DNA of 33,386 bases from Candidatus Thorarchaeota archaeon. GTDB taxonomy: Archaea > Asgardarchaeota > Thorarchaeia > Thorarchaeales > Thorarchaeaceae. Every line of letters starts with the position of its first letter. Position 1 is the stretch's first letter. The stretch covers positions 1 through 33,386 of the forward strand of contig PRDJ01000061.1 of NCBI GenBank assembly GCA_003345555.1. The letters are read 5' to 3'. A program made the position numbers and the translations under genes. Positions 21,510 through 29,039 of the stretch are shown here, one piece after another. The notes below the pieces were generated by a model, which saw only the letters and a list, made by a program, of their open reading frames with translations, was not told where the DNA came from and made no database searches.

Positions 21510-24181
21510 AAACTGAAAAGGCTCCATGCCTAGGAACCTTGTTCTGTGAGGCCACTGCAGTGGAGGTCGTAGACGCAGAGATAAAGAAGCGACTTTCTGA
21601 GCCATACGTACTCCTGCTCAGACGCGCAAGGCAGGAGATGGCTACACTAGTAGGGGTCTTCTCCGAGGTCTTGTCAGATAGACAGCGAGCATCTCTCACG
21701 GGAATGGTCGAATACGGGTACAGAGCCGCAGGCCTGCTTGAAATCAAGCGTGCATATTTCATCAGATACAACAAGCCCGTGTACTTTCAAGAGAGGGAGT
21801 TCCATGAGATACTCAGGAAAGCAAACAATATTCTCATCCCTGGCAAAGAAGTCCCGTCGTTCATAGAAGACCTACGGACCTTTCTTGCTCGCATTCAGAC
21901 AGCCCGACCAAGGATTGTCCCCGTCTGTCCAACCTGCTTGCGTGATGATCGCCTCACTGTTCTCTCTCGGAGAAACGCAGTGAAGGTGTCTGAAAGCCAA
22001 GTCTCATGTATCAGCTGCGCGCAAAGCGACCTCAAGACTGAACTCAAGAATATGGGCATCACATTGTCCCGGGCCATGGTCGTCCAGCTTGAGCGGCAAG
22101 TCTCGCGAGTCAAGTCCGTGCCGAGGCTTCTGGAGATGCTGACACCGGGTTTCGACCCGACGCGGGAAAGAGAGTTGACACTGTTTGACACTATCTCTGT
22201 CGGCGAAAGCGGCCCGGTGCAACATATATCCGCTCTACCAATTCCAGAGGAGCTTGCTCGGCTGCTTCAAGCCGAAGGCATCCAGAATCTGCTTCCTGTC
22301 CAGCAATTGGCCGTCGAATCTGGCTTGCTACGCAATGCTAGTCTCTTGGTAGTATCATCCACTTCATCAGGAAAGACGCTAATCGCGGAACTTGCAGGCA
22401 TACCGAAAGCAGTGGCGGGTGAGAGGCTGATCTATATTGCTCCTCTCGTTGCTCTCACTAACGAGAAGTATGAGCAGTTCAGAAAACGATACCGGGCGCT
22501 CGGATTGCGCACGGGGATAAGAGTGGGCATGTCTCGCCTCGATGTGGGAAACGAAGGCAGGCCAATCGTAGACACGGACATATCCAAGGCAGACATCATA
22601 TGTGCCACATACGAAGCATTGGATACGCTATTTCGCTCAGGGGAGTCTGCGCAGCTAGACAAGGTCGGTACGATAGTAGTAGACGAGATTCAGAACCTAG
22701 CAGACCCCGAGAGAGGACCTGAGCTTGACGGATTGGTGGCAAGGCTGAGATACCATGCTCCCCGCGCTCAAATCCTCTGTTTATCTGCCACTGTCGGAAC
22801 TCCAGAGAATCTGGCGAAGGAACTCAAGCTGACCTTAGTTAATCACACTGGCAGACCTGTACCATTGGAACGTCATCTGGTCTTCGCTCATAGTGAAGAA
22901 GACAAACGAGAAGTAATCCGCAGACTTGTCCTTCAGGAATTTCACAATACGAGTAGTGCGGGGTTCAAGGGGCAGTCCATCGTGTTCACCTATTCACGAC
23001 GCCGGGCACATGCCTTGAGCGATTGGCTGCGTGAGAACGGGACTTCATCCACCGTCTATCATGGAGGTCTTACTTACAGCCGCAGGCGTCACGTTGAATC
23101 AGCATACTCTAAACAGCGCTATGCATGCGTTGTCACCACCGCAGCTCTAGGAGCCGGAGTGGACTTGCCAGCATCTCAAGTCATATTCGAGTCTCTCGCG
23201 ATGGGCTCAGACTGGTTGACAAACGCTGAGTTCGAACAGATGCTCGGTCGGGCAGGTCGCCTCGGCAAACACGACAATGGGCTCGTCTACCTCCTAGTTC
23301 AGCCTGAGCGGAAATATCACAGTGGGCAAGAGAGAACAGAAGATGAAGTGGCGGTCGATCTTCTCAACGGTGTAGTGGAGAATGTTGAACCGACATCGGA
23401 TATCGAAGCCTGCGCCGAACAGATACTCGCCACAATATGCTCGACAGGGCTGATTGACTTCAAGGACGTTGCGCGTGCCTACAACGACATGCTCTCGACC
23501 ACTGTTCCCGCTTCGGAGGCGCTGAAGTATCTAGTCCGGCACCACATGATAAGAGTTCAAGACAACGGGGTCTACCCCACAGAACTGGGCAAAGCCACAT
23601 CCGTCTCTTTTCTGACTCCGAGCGAAGGGTTGGATGTTCTGAAACACATTGAAACCATGGATGTCTTGGATACAGCCATCAGGCTCGAGCCATTTGATAA
23701 TGTGTACTTGAGCGCGAAGCTGCAGGCCGAGGTAGATGCTGCATTTAAGACTCATATGCCAACTCGTCTGTTCTCAGGAGTCATGTCCGACCTCGCCGAC
23801 TTCGGCCACCAGCGGGAAAGTCACGCCAAATTCCCGGGATGGGTCTACGAAGTGTTCAGTCGGTGGATAGCAGAGATATTCAACTGCGGCTGCCGCGATT
23901 TTCCGGAATGTGACCACGGCATGATAAGGCTTGGCAGGTGGATTGTAGAACGAAGGAAGGAGGGCTTAAATCCATCTGGCATTGCCAAGCGCTTGCACGA
24001 CGATTTTGAACTCTGGGCATATCCAGGAGACTTGTTCACGTGGCTGGACTCTCTGATTCATAACCTCAAAGCAGTTCAGCGAATCGCGGCCATTGCAGGC
24101 AAGACGGACTTAGGCGTACAGATTGACAGTCAGATAGCAAGGATCGAACGTCCACTCGAACCAGTCGAAGTCAAAGAGTGA
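21506..24181 (+). CDS. Ski2-like superfamily 2 helicase with N-terminal zinc module
   Basis: The 891-aa protein has a 240-residue N-terminal region with CPTC (141-144) and CISC (168-171), a likely zinc ribbon. The helicase core has motif I SSTSSGKT (284-291), II DEIQ (393-396), III SAT (427-429), a motif V-like ALGAGVDLP (547-555) and VI QMLGRAGR (578-585). A C-terminal CGC (794-796) with C802 and H804 may bind a second metal ion. This layout resembles archaeal SF2 helicases annotated with a DUF5814 region; whether it unwinds RNA or DNA is unknown. It starts at TTG 21506, overlapping the previous stop as TTGA, so its translation is coupled. It ends 5 bp before a convergent zinc-ribbon gene. 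Confidence 0.87.
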   Translation: MKTEKAPCLGTLFCEATAVEVVDAEIKKRLSEPYVLLLRRARQEMATLVGVFSEVLSDRQRASLTGMVEYGYRAAGLLEIKRAYFIRYNKPVYFQEREFHEILRKANNILIPGKEVPSFIEDLRTFLARIQTARPRIVPVCPTCLRDDRLTVLSRRNAVKVSESQVSCISCAQSDLKTELKNMGITLSRAMVVQLERQVSRVKSVPRLLEMLTPGFDPTRERELTLFDTISVGESGPVQHISALPIPEELARLLQAEGIQNLLPVQQLAVESGLLRNASLLVVSSTSSGKTLIAELAGIPKAVAGERLIYIAPLVALTNEKYEQFRKRYRALGLRTGIRVGMSRLDVGNEGRPIVDTDISKADIICATYEALDTLFRSGESAQLDKVGTIVVDEIQNLADPERGPELDGLVARLRYHAPRAQILCLSATVGTPENLAKELKLTLVNHTGRPVPLERHLVFAHSEEDKREVIRRLVLQEFHNTSSAGFKGQSIVFTYSRRRAHALSDWLRENGTSSTVYHGGLTYSRRRHVESAYSKQRYACVVTTAALGAGVDLPASQVIFESLAMGSDWLTNAEFEQMLGRAGRLGKHDNGLVYLLVQPERKYHSGQERTEDEVAVDLLNGVVENVEPTSDIEACAEQILATICSTGLIDFKDVARAYNDMLSTTVPASEALKYLVRHHMIRVQDNGVYPTELGKATSVSFLTPSEGLDVLKHIETMDVLDTAIRLEPFDNVYLSAKLQAEVDAAFKTHMPTRLFSGVMSDLADFGHQRESHAKFPGWVYEVFSRWIAEIFNCGCRDFPECDHGMIRLGRWIVERRKEGLNPSGIAKRLHDDFELWAYPGDLFTWLDSLIHNLKAVQRIAAIAGKTDLGVQIDSQIARIERPLEPVEVKE

Positions 24182-24186
24182 ACGGC

Positions 24187-24453
24187 CTACCCTCTTGGAA
24201 CCTCTATAGGCTTCTCAACCTCAAGTACGACTCGAAGTCTTGATAGGTCATCAGCCGCCATGGAATCCAGATTGAGGTCAAGCCACACATGAAGGTCTCT
24301 GCGTATCACCTCCGCCTCAGATAATCTTGCCAGAGGTAGCAACGCCTCATCAGGCTTCAGCTGGAAACGTCTGCTCCCGCATTCACATGCGCCATCGAGA
24401 ACCTTGTCGATGTCAGCTGAGACTCTGCCGCACGCACTGCACTTGAATAGCAT
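24187..24453 (-). CDS. Small zinc-ribbon protein (DUF2072/OapC-ArvC-like)
   Basis: The 88-aa protein opens with KCSACG...CECG (C5, C8, C23, C25), spaced like a zinc ribbon, followed by an all-helical domain. This matches my memory of the short archaeal Zn-ribbon proteins in the DUF2072 (COG3364) group, now labelled OapC/ArvC; I could not check this. Its function is not well defined. It uses ATG 24453 and has a TATA-like CTATAG so close to the ATG (24457-24462) that this is unlikely to be the promoter. It ends 5 bp from the helicase stop, tail to tail. Confidence 0.65.
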   Translation of the reverse strand: MLFKCSACGRVSADIDKVLDGACECGSRRFQLKPDEALLPLARLSEAEVIRRDLHVWLDLNLDSMAADDLSRLRVVLEVEKPIEVPRG

Positions 24454-24464
24454 CTCTATAGTCG

Positions 24465-24477
24465 CCAGTTGAACTGG
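24465..24477. promoter_or_regulatory. Perfect palindrome CCAGTT-G-AACTGG
   Basis: CCAGTTGAACTGG has perfect 6-bp arms around one base. It lies 12 bp upstream of the start of the minus-strand zinc-ribbon gene (ATG 24453) and about 165 bp from the divergent zinc-finger gene. This is where a repressor would overlap the transcription start. It could also be chance. The 24478-24641 stretch holds no other gene that I can support. Confidence 0.3.
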
Positions 24478-24641
24478 TCATCAATTGTCTAAGAGTATTG
24501 GTAATGCACGGATATTACTGAGAACTTGCTGCAAAAAGCCTCAAACAAAGACTGATTCTTCAATGCGAGGTTTCTTTGGTGGGCCCGTCAAGGAACAGAC
24601 TTATCTGTTGCACGTGAAAACACGAACTGGGGCGTAACATC

Positions 24642-24944
24642 ATGCCAAAACCTTGTGCAATCTGCCGCGGCAAGTCTAAGATGCGCTGTGACCATTGCAG
24701 AAACGAGTTTTGCCAAGACCACGCAGTCAGATGCTCTTCCTGTGGCACCATCACATGCATCAGAGACCTTGGCCGCAAGGTTGAGTGCCCTACATGCAAG
24801 AACCCCTTGGGCATTTGCCCTGAGGACCTGCTTAACGGGAAGATAGTTCGGATGATCGCCAAAGGACGCCAATGCCCCGAATGCGGATGGACTGCTACAT
24901 CAGCACCAGCATTAGACAAATCACGAAAACTAGGAACGCTATGA
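24642..24944 (+). CDS. Multi-cysteine zinc-binding protein
   Basis: The 100-aa protein carries five CxxC pairs: CAIC, CDHC, CSSC, CPTC and CPEC, plus C24 and C39. This suggests two or three zinc sites of RING/B-box or ribbon character (AN1/FYVE-like spacing is not exact). A DNA-, RNA- or protein-binding role is likely, but the family is not recognised. ATG 24642 has no strong ribosome binding site; an ACTTATC box near 24598-24604 could be the TATA. The last 50 bp overlap the end of the minus-strand DUF131 gene (stop at 24895), so the two messages are complementary over the overlap. Confidence 0.72.
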   Translation: MPKPCAICRGKSKMRCDHCRNEFCQDHAVRCSSCGTITCIRDLGRKVECPTCKNPLGICPEDLLNGKIVRMIAKGRQCPECGWTATSAPALDKSRKLGTL

Positions 24945-25146
24945 TTAGCGCGATTCTCTGGGCTTTTCCACCGAAACCCCACACGATGGGCAATGGCCCA
25001 ATCAAGACAATTCCCTTGCTTTGAGGTCTCATTTCCGAATATTCAGTCCGCTCGGTCGCCATCACAATCAGGCCCGCAACAACGAGTACAATCCCCAACG
25101 CGATAATCACTAGAGCTAACAATGGGAATTGCGTGGCAGCCTGCAT
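24895..25146 (-). CDS. TIGR00304/DUF131-type membrane protein
   Basis: The 83-aa protein has two transmembrane helices (about 7-28 and 62-83) joined by a loop with the family sequence GIVLIGPLPIVWG (44-56). This is the hallmark of the archaeal DUF131/TIGR00304 group. The function is unknown. ATG 25146 is the only sensible start. It follows the unknown gene at 25233 by 86 bp on the same strand, so it may be the third gene of a unit with the beta-CASP nuclease. Its last codons overlap the convergent zinc-binding gene by 50 bp. Confidence 0.85.
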   Translation of the reverse strand: MQAATQFPLLALVIIALGIVLVVAGLIVMATERTEYSEMRPQSKGIVLIGPLPIVWGFGGKAQRIALIIAFLVFVICLMLVLM

Positions 25147-25232
25147 TGCTGTCGCGGTTGGATTGTCAATGTCTAGCGCAGTGCGTCCTCTCCCACCAGA
25201 GCATGGGTTATGACCCGGTGTACTATATCAGA

Positions 25233-25808
25233 TCATTCCTCGCTTTCTTCTTTGTTGTCATACTTGACGGATGGCAGATTGAAGTCCATTCTCTCGTACC
25301 CGCCCACGTTATCACCTTCTAGAGCCCACAATACGACAACGCTGTCATAGATTTCATGGTCGAGCAGACTCTCAATGGCTATGTCGTGAGTCCCTAAGGG
25401 AAATCTCCAGATTATCTCAAAGTCATATGGAGCTGTTTCTTCCTCAAGCCAGGTCTCTATTCTGTTCGCTTTTGGCGCGAACTGACCTGAGAAGTCGATG
25501 AGGTATACGACCGCAACAACGTCACTCTCGCCCTTCAAGAAGATATCAGTGTAATGGACATGAGACCGCACTCCCCGACTGTTGATTTCCACTCGCTCCT
25601 TGTCAAGATAGTATTGCAGGTTGTTTGACAGGGTTTCGATTTCCCTCCTGAAGCTCTGTTCGTCCTGCAATACCTTCTGATAGTAATGATCGGGGTCGAC
25701 ATATTCGTAGCACAGACGTTCGTGTATTTCCCCTGACCTTGAGACCGAGAAGAAGGATTCCGCATGAATGGGCTGCACCATGTCAGAAGGACTTGTCACG
25801 GGACTCAC
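25233..25808 (-). CDS. Unrecognised protein downstream of the beta-CASP nuclease
   Basis: The 191-aa protein has a charged, helical N-terminal third (YYQKVLQDEQSFRREIETLS, a possible short coiled coil), a beta-rich middle with RGVRSHVHYTDIFLKGESDVVAVVYLIDF and an acidic tail (KEESEE). The middle may be a small alpha/beta domain; I recognise no family. The frame starts with GTG 25808, directly after the nuclease stop (TAG immediately before GTG). GTG 25799 or ATG 25781 are alternative starts. This tight linkage implies cotranscription and perhaps a shared RNA or DNA role. Confidence 0.66.
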   Translation of the reverse strand: MSPVTSPSDMVQPIHAESFFSVSRSGEIHERLCYEYVDPDHYYQKVLQDEQSFRREIETLSNNLQYYLDKERVEINSRGVRSHVHYTDIFLKGESDVVAVVYLIDFSGQFAPKANRIETWLEEETAPYDFEIIWRFPLGTHDIAIESLLDHEIYDSVVVLWALEGDNVGGYERMDFNLPSVKYDNKEESEE

Positions 25809-26813
25809 CTACTCAAGCGGCACTGCGCTGACGCCAGCATGTGCGAGTTCGCCGCAGAATCTTCTGGCGTTTCCAGCGAAACAATAGACAATGCGTGGGT
25901 TCACGGCTTGTACGAAATCCATGAGTCCCGGGAAGTCCGAGTGAGCACTGAGCGGGAATCCCGAGTTATTGAGTTCTCTGAGCGCCCAGCCTGAGAGATT
26001 GAATGATGAAGTCATGTTTCTGATCTCGTTGGCCGTCTGTTCCCCAAGTATTCTTGCCAGACTGGCAAACGTATTGCTCACCGAAGAACTGACAATGGCA
26101 TAGTCCCGCTCTAACACGCCGGCTTGCCTGGCGCGCTCAATTGGCGTGTAGGTCAATCGAGTACCGTGGCTGGCGTAGACTTTGCTGACCTCGTCGATGA
26201 CCCGGTTGCCAGTTAGAACCTCAAAACCACCCTCCTCAAGGACAGCAATAGCCTCCTGTGCCTTGCCTAACGAGTAAGCCTTGAAGAGGGGAATCATACC
26301 CCTGTCCAGCTCTCTTCGGGCAGCTTCGAGGATCATTGAATGCACTTTGGCCCTTTCAGGAAAGACCCATTCGGGGGATCCATAGGTTGCTTCGGTTACC
26401 AGAACGTCCGCAGCAGCTGGCTCGGCTGCATGATGAACGACACTGTCAACAACGTTATAGTCACCGGTGTAAAGGACTCTCAACCCATCATCGAACTCGA
26501 GAAGAAACATGGCTGAACCAATTACGTGACCTGCATTCAGTGCCGTGACTCGAACGCCGTCGAGATCCAGATCTCTTCCCCACTCTATTGTTGTCGCCTG
26601 TAGCAATGAGGCCTCGTTCCGTGCAAGAAGCGCATCCTGTGTCTCAGCAGTCGCAACAAAATCTCTAGCCGAAAACAGGTTTGTTGTATGGTCGGTGTGT
26701 GCGTGCGATAGAAGAGTTGTGACTTCGGGAACCCCGGTGTCAAACGCAAGTCTCACTTTGCGGTATTCGAGCAGTAATCCCGAACCTCTCTTGTCAAGTC
26801 TCAAAGCGGACAT
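25809..26813 (-). CDS. Metallo-beta-lactamase/beta-CASP nuclease (COG1236-like)
   Basis: The 334-aa protein has LSHAHTDH (35-42), NAGHVIGSAMF and YTGDYN, with ligands for two Zn2+ ions, and a late SAHSDFPG motif, as in the beta-CASP nucleases that cut RNA (CPSF73-like) or DNA (Artemis/SNM1-like). The short length and absence of KH domains set it apart from the archaeal CPSF1/2 proteins and bring it near the DNA-ligase-associated exonuclease group; no ligase is near, so RNA versus DNA stays open. A TATA-like ATATAC (26836-26842) lies about 26 bp upstream of ATG 26813, which predicts a leaderless message. The unknown gene at 25233 begins at its stop codon. Confidence 0.88.
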   Translation of the reverse strand: MSALRLDKRGSGLLLEYRKVRLAFDTGVPEVTTLLSHAHTDHTTNLFSARDFVATAETQDALLARNEASLLQATTIEWGRDLDLDGVRVTALNAGHVIGSAMFLLEFDDGLRVLYTGDYNVVDSVVHHAAEPAAADVLVTEATYGSPEWVFPERAKVHSMILEAARRELDRGMIPLFKAYSLGKAQEAIAVLEEGGFEVLTGNRVIDEVSKVYASHGTRLTYTPIERARQAGVLERDYAIVSSSVSNTFASLARILGEQTANEIRNMTSSFNLSGWALRELNNSGFPLSAHSDFPGLMDFVQAVNPRIVYCFAGNARRFCGELAHAGVSAVPLE

Positions 26814-26835
26814 TGCATGACCTCGACCGACCGGG

Positions 26836-26842
26836 TATATGA
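26836..26842 (-). promoter_or_regulatory. TATA-like box of the beta-CASP nuclease gene
   Basis: The minus strand reads TCATATACC here. With the usual 25-26 bp spacing, transcription starts at the ATG itself (26813), i.e. a leaderless message. It sits in the 75-bp gap after the stop of the gene at 26889. Confidence 0.45.
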
Positions 26843-26888
26843 CTCACAAAAGCCTTTCCACGTGACAGTGAAGACTCGTCTCGCCATC

Positions 26889-27968
26889 TCAAAGAACTTT
26901 TCGCATCATCTGCAACAGTTCTCTTTTGAACGGAGAACTGCATATCTCGGCTAGCGATCCGACAAGCTCTCTCTGTCCCTGGCCAACAAGCAGCAAATCA
27001 AGTGACTTGACCCTAGATTCAACACACAGGTTCAGTAGACCGGCAGCGAATTGAGTGACATCAAGTTTCTCGCTATCGTGCAGGCAGACAGTCACGAGAG
27101 CACGTTTGCCATATGGCATGAAACCCGTCAAAGCCAACGCCCGTCCTTTCACTGACAATGTCTTGAGAGACCTGAGGCCAGCGGCAACTGACACGGCAAG
27201 ATGTGCTTGTGAACAGCTGAGCCCGGATTCCATTCCAGCTTTTCGGAAAAGCGCATCAGCCCGGGCAAGGTCAGGATGAGAATCCCACTGACGTCCATGA
27301 ATAGCAGCTTTTCTGCCCGAGATATTCTCCGCAGAGTAGTGACACAACTGTTCTGCTTTCTGAAACCCATTTGTTTCCAAGATTGGCATGACCCATGCTG
27401 GAAGATCGTATGCGAGAGGAAAAGGAATGCCATTACGATTTCTGGAATGATTGACGAGAGCCTCCACTTGGACAATGCTTGCGCTTCGAAAGAAGGGCAG
27501 CGATGATTTGATCATGAGAGAGAGCAGTTCTTTCCTGAAACTGGGCTTCATTCTCACGGAAACCAAGCACAGAGTGCATGCAACACTGTCGCGATAAGCC
27601 GCGGTGCCCCCTATTGGGTTGCTCTCCACCGAAGATAGATAGAGTAGGGCACCCGAAAGGCTAACGAACGCATCCATATATCCCCGAAGTGCGTCTTTTT
27701 GGACCAGACTGGACCGAGACTCATCGAGATTCAGCCATAGGCCACTCTCAGTCCTGCTGAGTCTTCTCGTGTAGAGAGTCGAGGGCTTGGCCATCGGGGT
27801 CGCTTCCTTCAATCTCGATTTCGCTGCAACTTGCGTTTGGCAGTTATTGAACCTGTGCCTGTTCAAGACATTGCGACTCTTCGAGTGCATCTCTTGCGTG
27901 AACAGACCTTGGTCGGCCGTTCTGAACTGGGCCTGCTGATCTTCTGTCACTTGTCCCTCCGAAGTCAT
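26889..27968 (-). CDS. Unrecognised protein, possible acetyltransferase-like fold
   Basis: The 359-aa protein has an N-terminal, polar 65-residue stretch that may be disordered, then a domain with alternating strands and helices (ACTLCLVSVRMKPSFRK...) and a second alpha/beta half after residue 240 (LALTGFMPYGKRALVTVCLH). The pattern recalls one or two GNAT domains, but the signature acetyl-CoA loop (Q/RxxGxG/A) is not clear, so I do not assign it. Ten Cys are spread through the chain without a metal pattern. ATG 27968 lies about 24 bp downstream of TATA-like CATAAAC (27991-27998), so the message may be leaderless. It is divergent from the alcohol dehydrogenase gene across 67 bp. Confidence 0.66.
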   Translation of the reverse strand: MTSEGQVTEDQQAQFRTADQGLFTQEMHSKSRNVLNRHRFNNCQTQVAAKSRLKEATPMAKPSTLYTRRLSRTESGLWLNLDESRSSLVQKDALRGYMDAFVSLSGALLYLSSVESNPIGGTAAYRDSVACTLCLVSVRMKPSFRKELLSLMIKSSLPFFRSASIVQVEALVNHSRNRNGIPFPLAYDLPAWVMPILETNGFQKAEQLCHYSAENISGRKAAIHGRQWDSHPDLARADALFRKAGMESGLSCSQAHLAVSVAAGLRSLKTLSVKGRALALTGFMPYGKRALVTVCLHDSEKLDVTQFAAGLLNLCVESRVKSLDLLLVGQGQRELVGSLAEICSSPFKRELLQMMRKVL

Positions 27969-27990
27969 AGGAAACGAGAATCATCGATGG

Positions 27991-28008
27991 GTTTATGATG
28001 GACTTAAG
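27991..28008. promoter_or_regulatory. Compact divergent promoter of the unknown gene and the dehydrogenase operon
   Basis: Two TATA-like elements are packed into the 67-bp divergent gap: CATCATAAAC on the minus strand (27991-28000) and CTTAAG on both strands (28003-28008). Each is about 25-30 bp from its ATG (27968 and 28036), so both messages would be leaderless or nearly so. Initiation complexes would collide, so the two may be mutually exclusive or coregulated. Confidence 0.45.
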
Positions 28009-28035
28009 CCTCACCAGAAAAGTCGCCTGAAACAT

Positions 28036-29025
28036 ATGAGATCCTTGGTTCTTACACAGGATGGGCTTCGCTTGGGGGATACGCCGAAGCCTTCTGTCAT
28101 GCCAGGGGATGTGAGGATAGAAGTTCGTGCTGTCGGCATATGCGAGACAGACATATCAATCTGGAAAGGAACCATTAATGTTGGACTTCCTCTGATTCTT
28201 GGTCACGAGATAGCCGGCGTCGTCGAAGAGAGCTCAGTTGATGAGTTCACACCGGGGTCGCTTGTCATAACCGAAGCAAACGCCAATTGCGGTCGATGTT
28301 GGTATTGCAGGAATGACACGAAGGCATTGTGTTCAGACAAACGGATGATTGGAGTCACAACTGATGGAGGATTTGCTGAGTATATCAGTGTCCCGGCAGA
28401 CATTGTGCACGTCCTTCCGCCATCGTTGGACGCAGTGTCAGGGACCTTTGTTGAGCCGCTGGCATCCGCAGTACAGACGTATCTTCAGAGCCCATCAAAG
28501 CCCCAAGAAGTTGTCGCCGTGGTAGGCAGCGGCAAGCTCGGCCTTCTAATTGCCCAGGTGTATGATAGCTTCGGCGCAGAAGTCTATGTGTTAGGGCGTA
28601 ATCAGTGGCGACTCGGTCTAGCCAAGCAGCTCGGCCTTACTCACACTGTGAGCACCGTAGGAGATCAATGGAAGAAACAGATCCTCGACTCAACGTCAGG
28701 TGTGGGTCCCAGAATTGTCGTTGAGGCGACCGGCAATCCTGAAGGTTTGAAAACGGCTCTCGAGATTGTGAGGTCCGGCGGAGTCATCGCCCTGAAGAGC
28801 CACTACCAAAGGACCACCGACATTGATTACAATTCGATTGTTGAGCGTCAGATAACGCTTCAAGGCAGCACCGTCGGCCACTATGATACAGCGATTGATA
28901 TGCTGGATAAGGGACGCATTGAAGTCAAGCGCCTCGTTTCGAAGCAGTTCTCACTCGAACATGGGATTGAGGCTTTCGAGTATGCTGACAAGCCCGGTGT
29001 GGCCAAGGTCGTCGTCAGGGTGTAA
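28036..29025 (+). CDS. Zinc-dependent medium-chain alcohol dehydrogenase
   Basis: The 329-aa MDR-family oxidoreductase has catalytic zinc ligands C36, H57 and E139, with E58 in the GHE motif. The structural zinc cysteines are C85, C88, C91 and C99, and the nucleotide-binding loop is GSGKLG (165-170). It oxidises alcohols or polyols with NAD(P)+. Sequence does not tell the substrate; the threonine/sorbitol-type branch is plausible. It is the first gene of a unit with the EndoQ-like gene, which begins 14 bp after its stop. It starts at ATG 28036 from a CTTAAG box. Confidence 0.9.
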   Translation: MRSLVLTQDGLRLGDTPKPSVMPGDVRIEVRAVGICETDISIWKGTINVGLPLILGHEIAGVVEESSVDEFTPGSLVITEANANCGRCWYCRNDTKALCSDKRMIGVTTDGGFAEYISVPADIVHVLPPSLDAVSGTFVEPLASAVQTYLQSPSKPQEVVAVVGSGKLGLLIAQVYDSFGAEVYVLGRNQWRLGLAKQLGLTHTVSTVGDQWKKQILDSTSGVGPRIVVEATGNPEGLKTALEIVRSGGVIALKSHYQRTTDIDYNSIVERQITLQGSTVGHYDTAIDMLDKGRIEVKRLVSKQFSLEHGIEAFEYADKPGVAKVVVRV

Positions 29026-29039
29026 GGCGGAGGCACCAG

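Noticed and set aside
20889..21605. 238-codon minus-strand ORF opposite the second operon gene and helicase start
   Set aside because: It is antisense to two well-packed genes and has no recognisable motif.
19560..24181. Calling the three-gene helicase unit a defence system
   Set aside because: A Ski2-like helicase with two unknown proteins has no nuclease, protease or toxin effector in the window, so the claim would go beyond the sequence.
24560..24982. 140-codon minus-strand ORF across the zinc-finger gene
   Set aside because: It is the antisense of the Cys-rich gene; composition is random and it has no sensible start.
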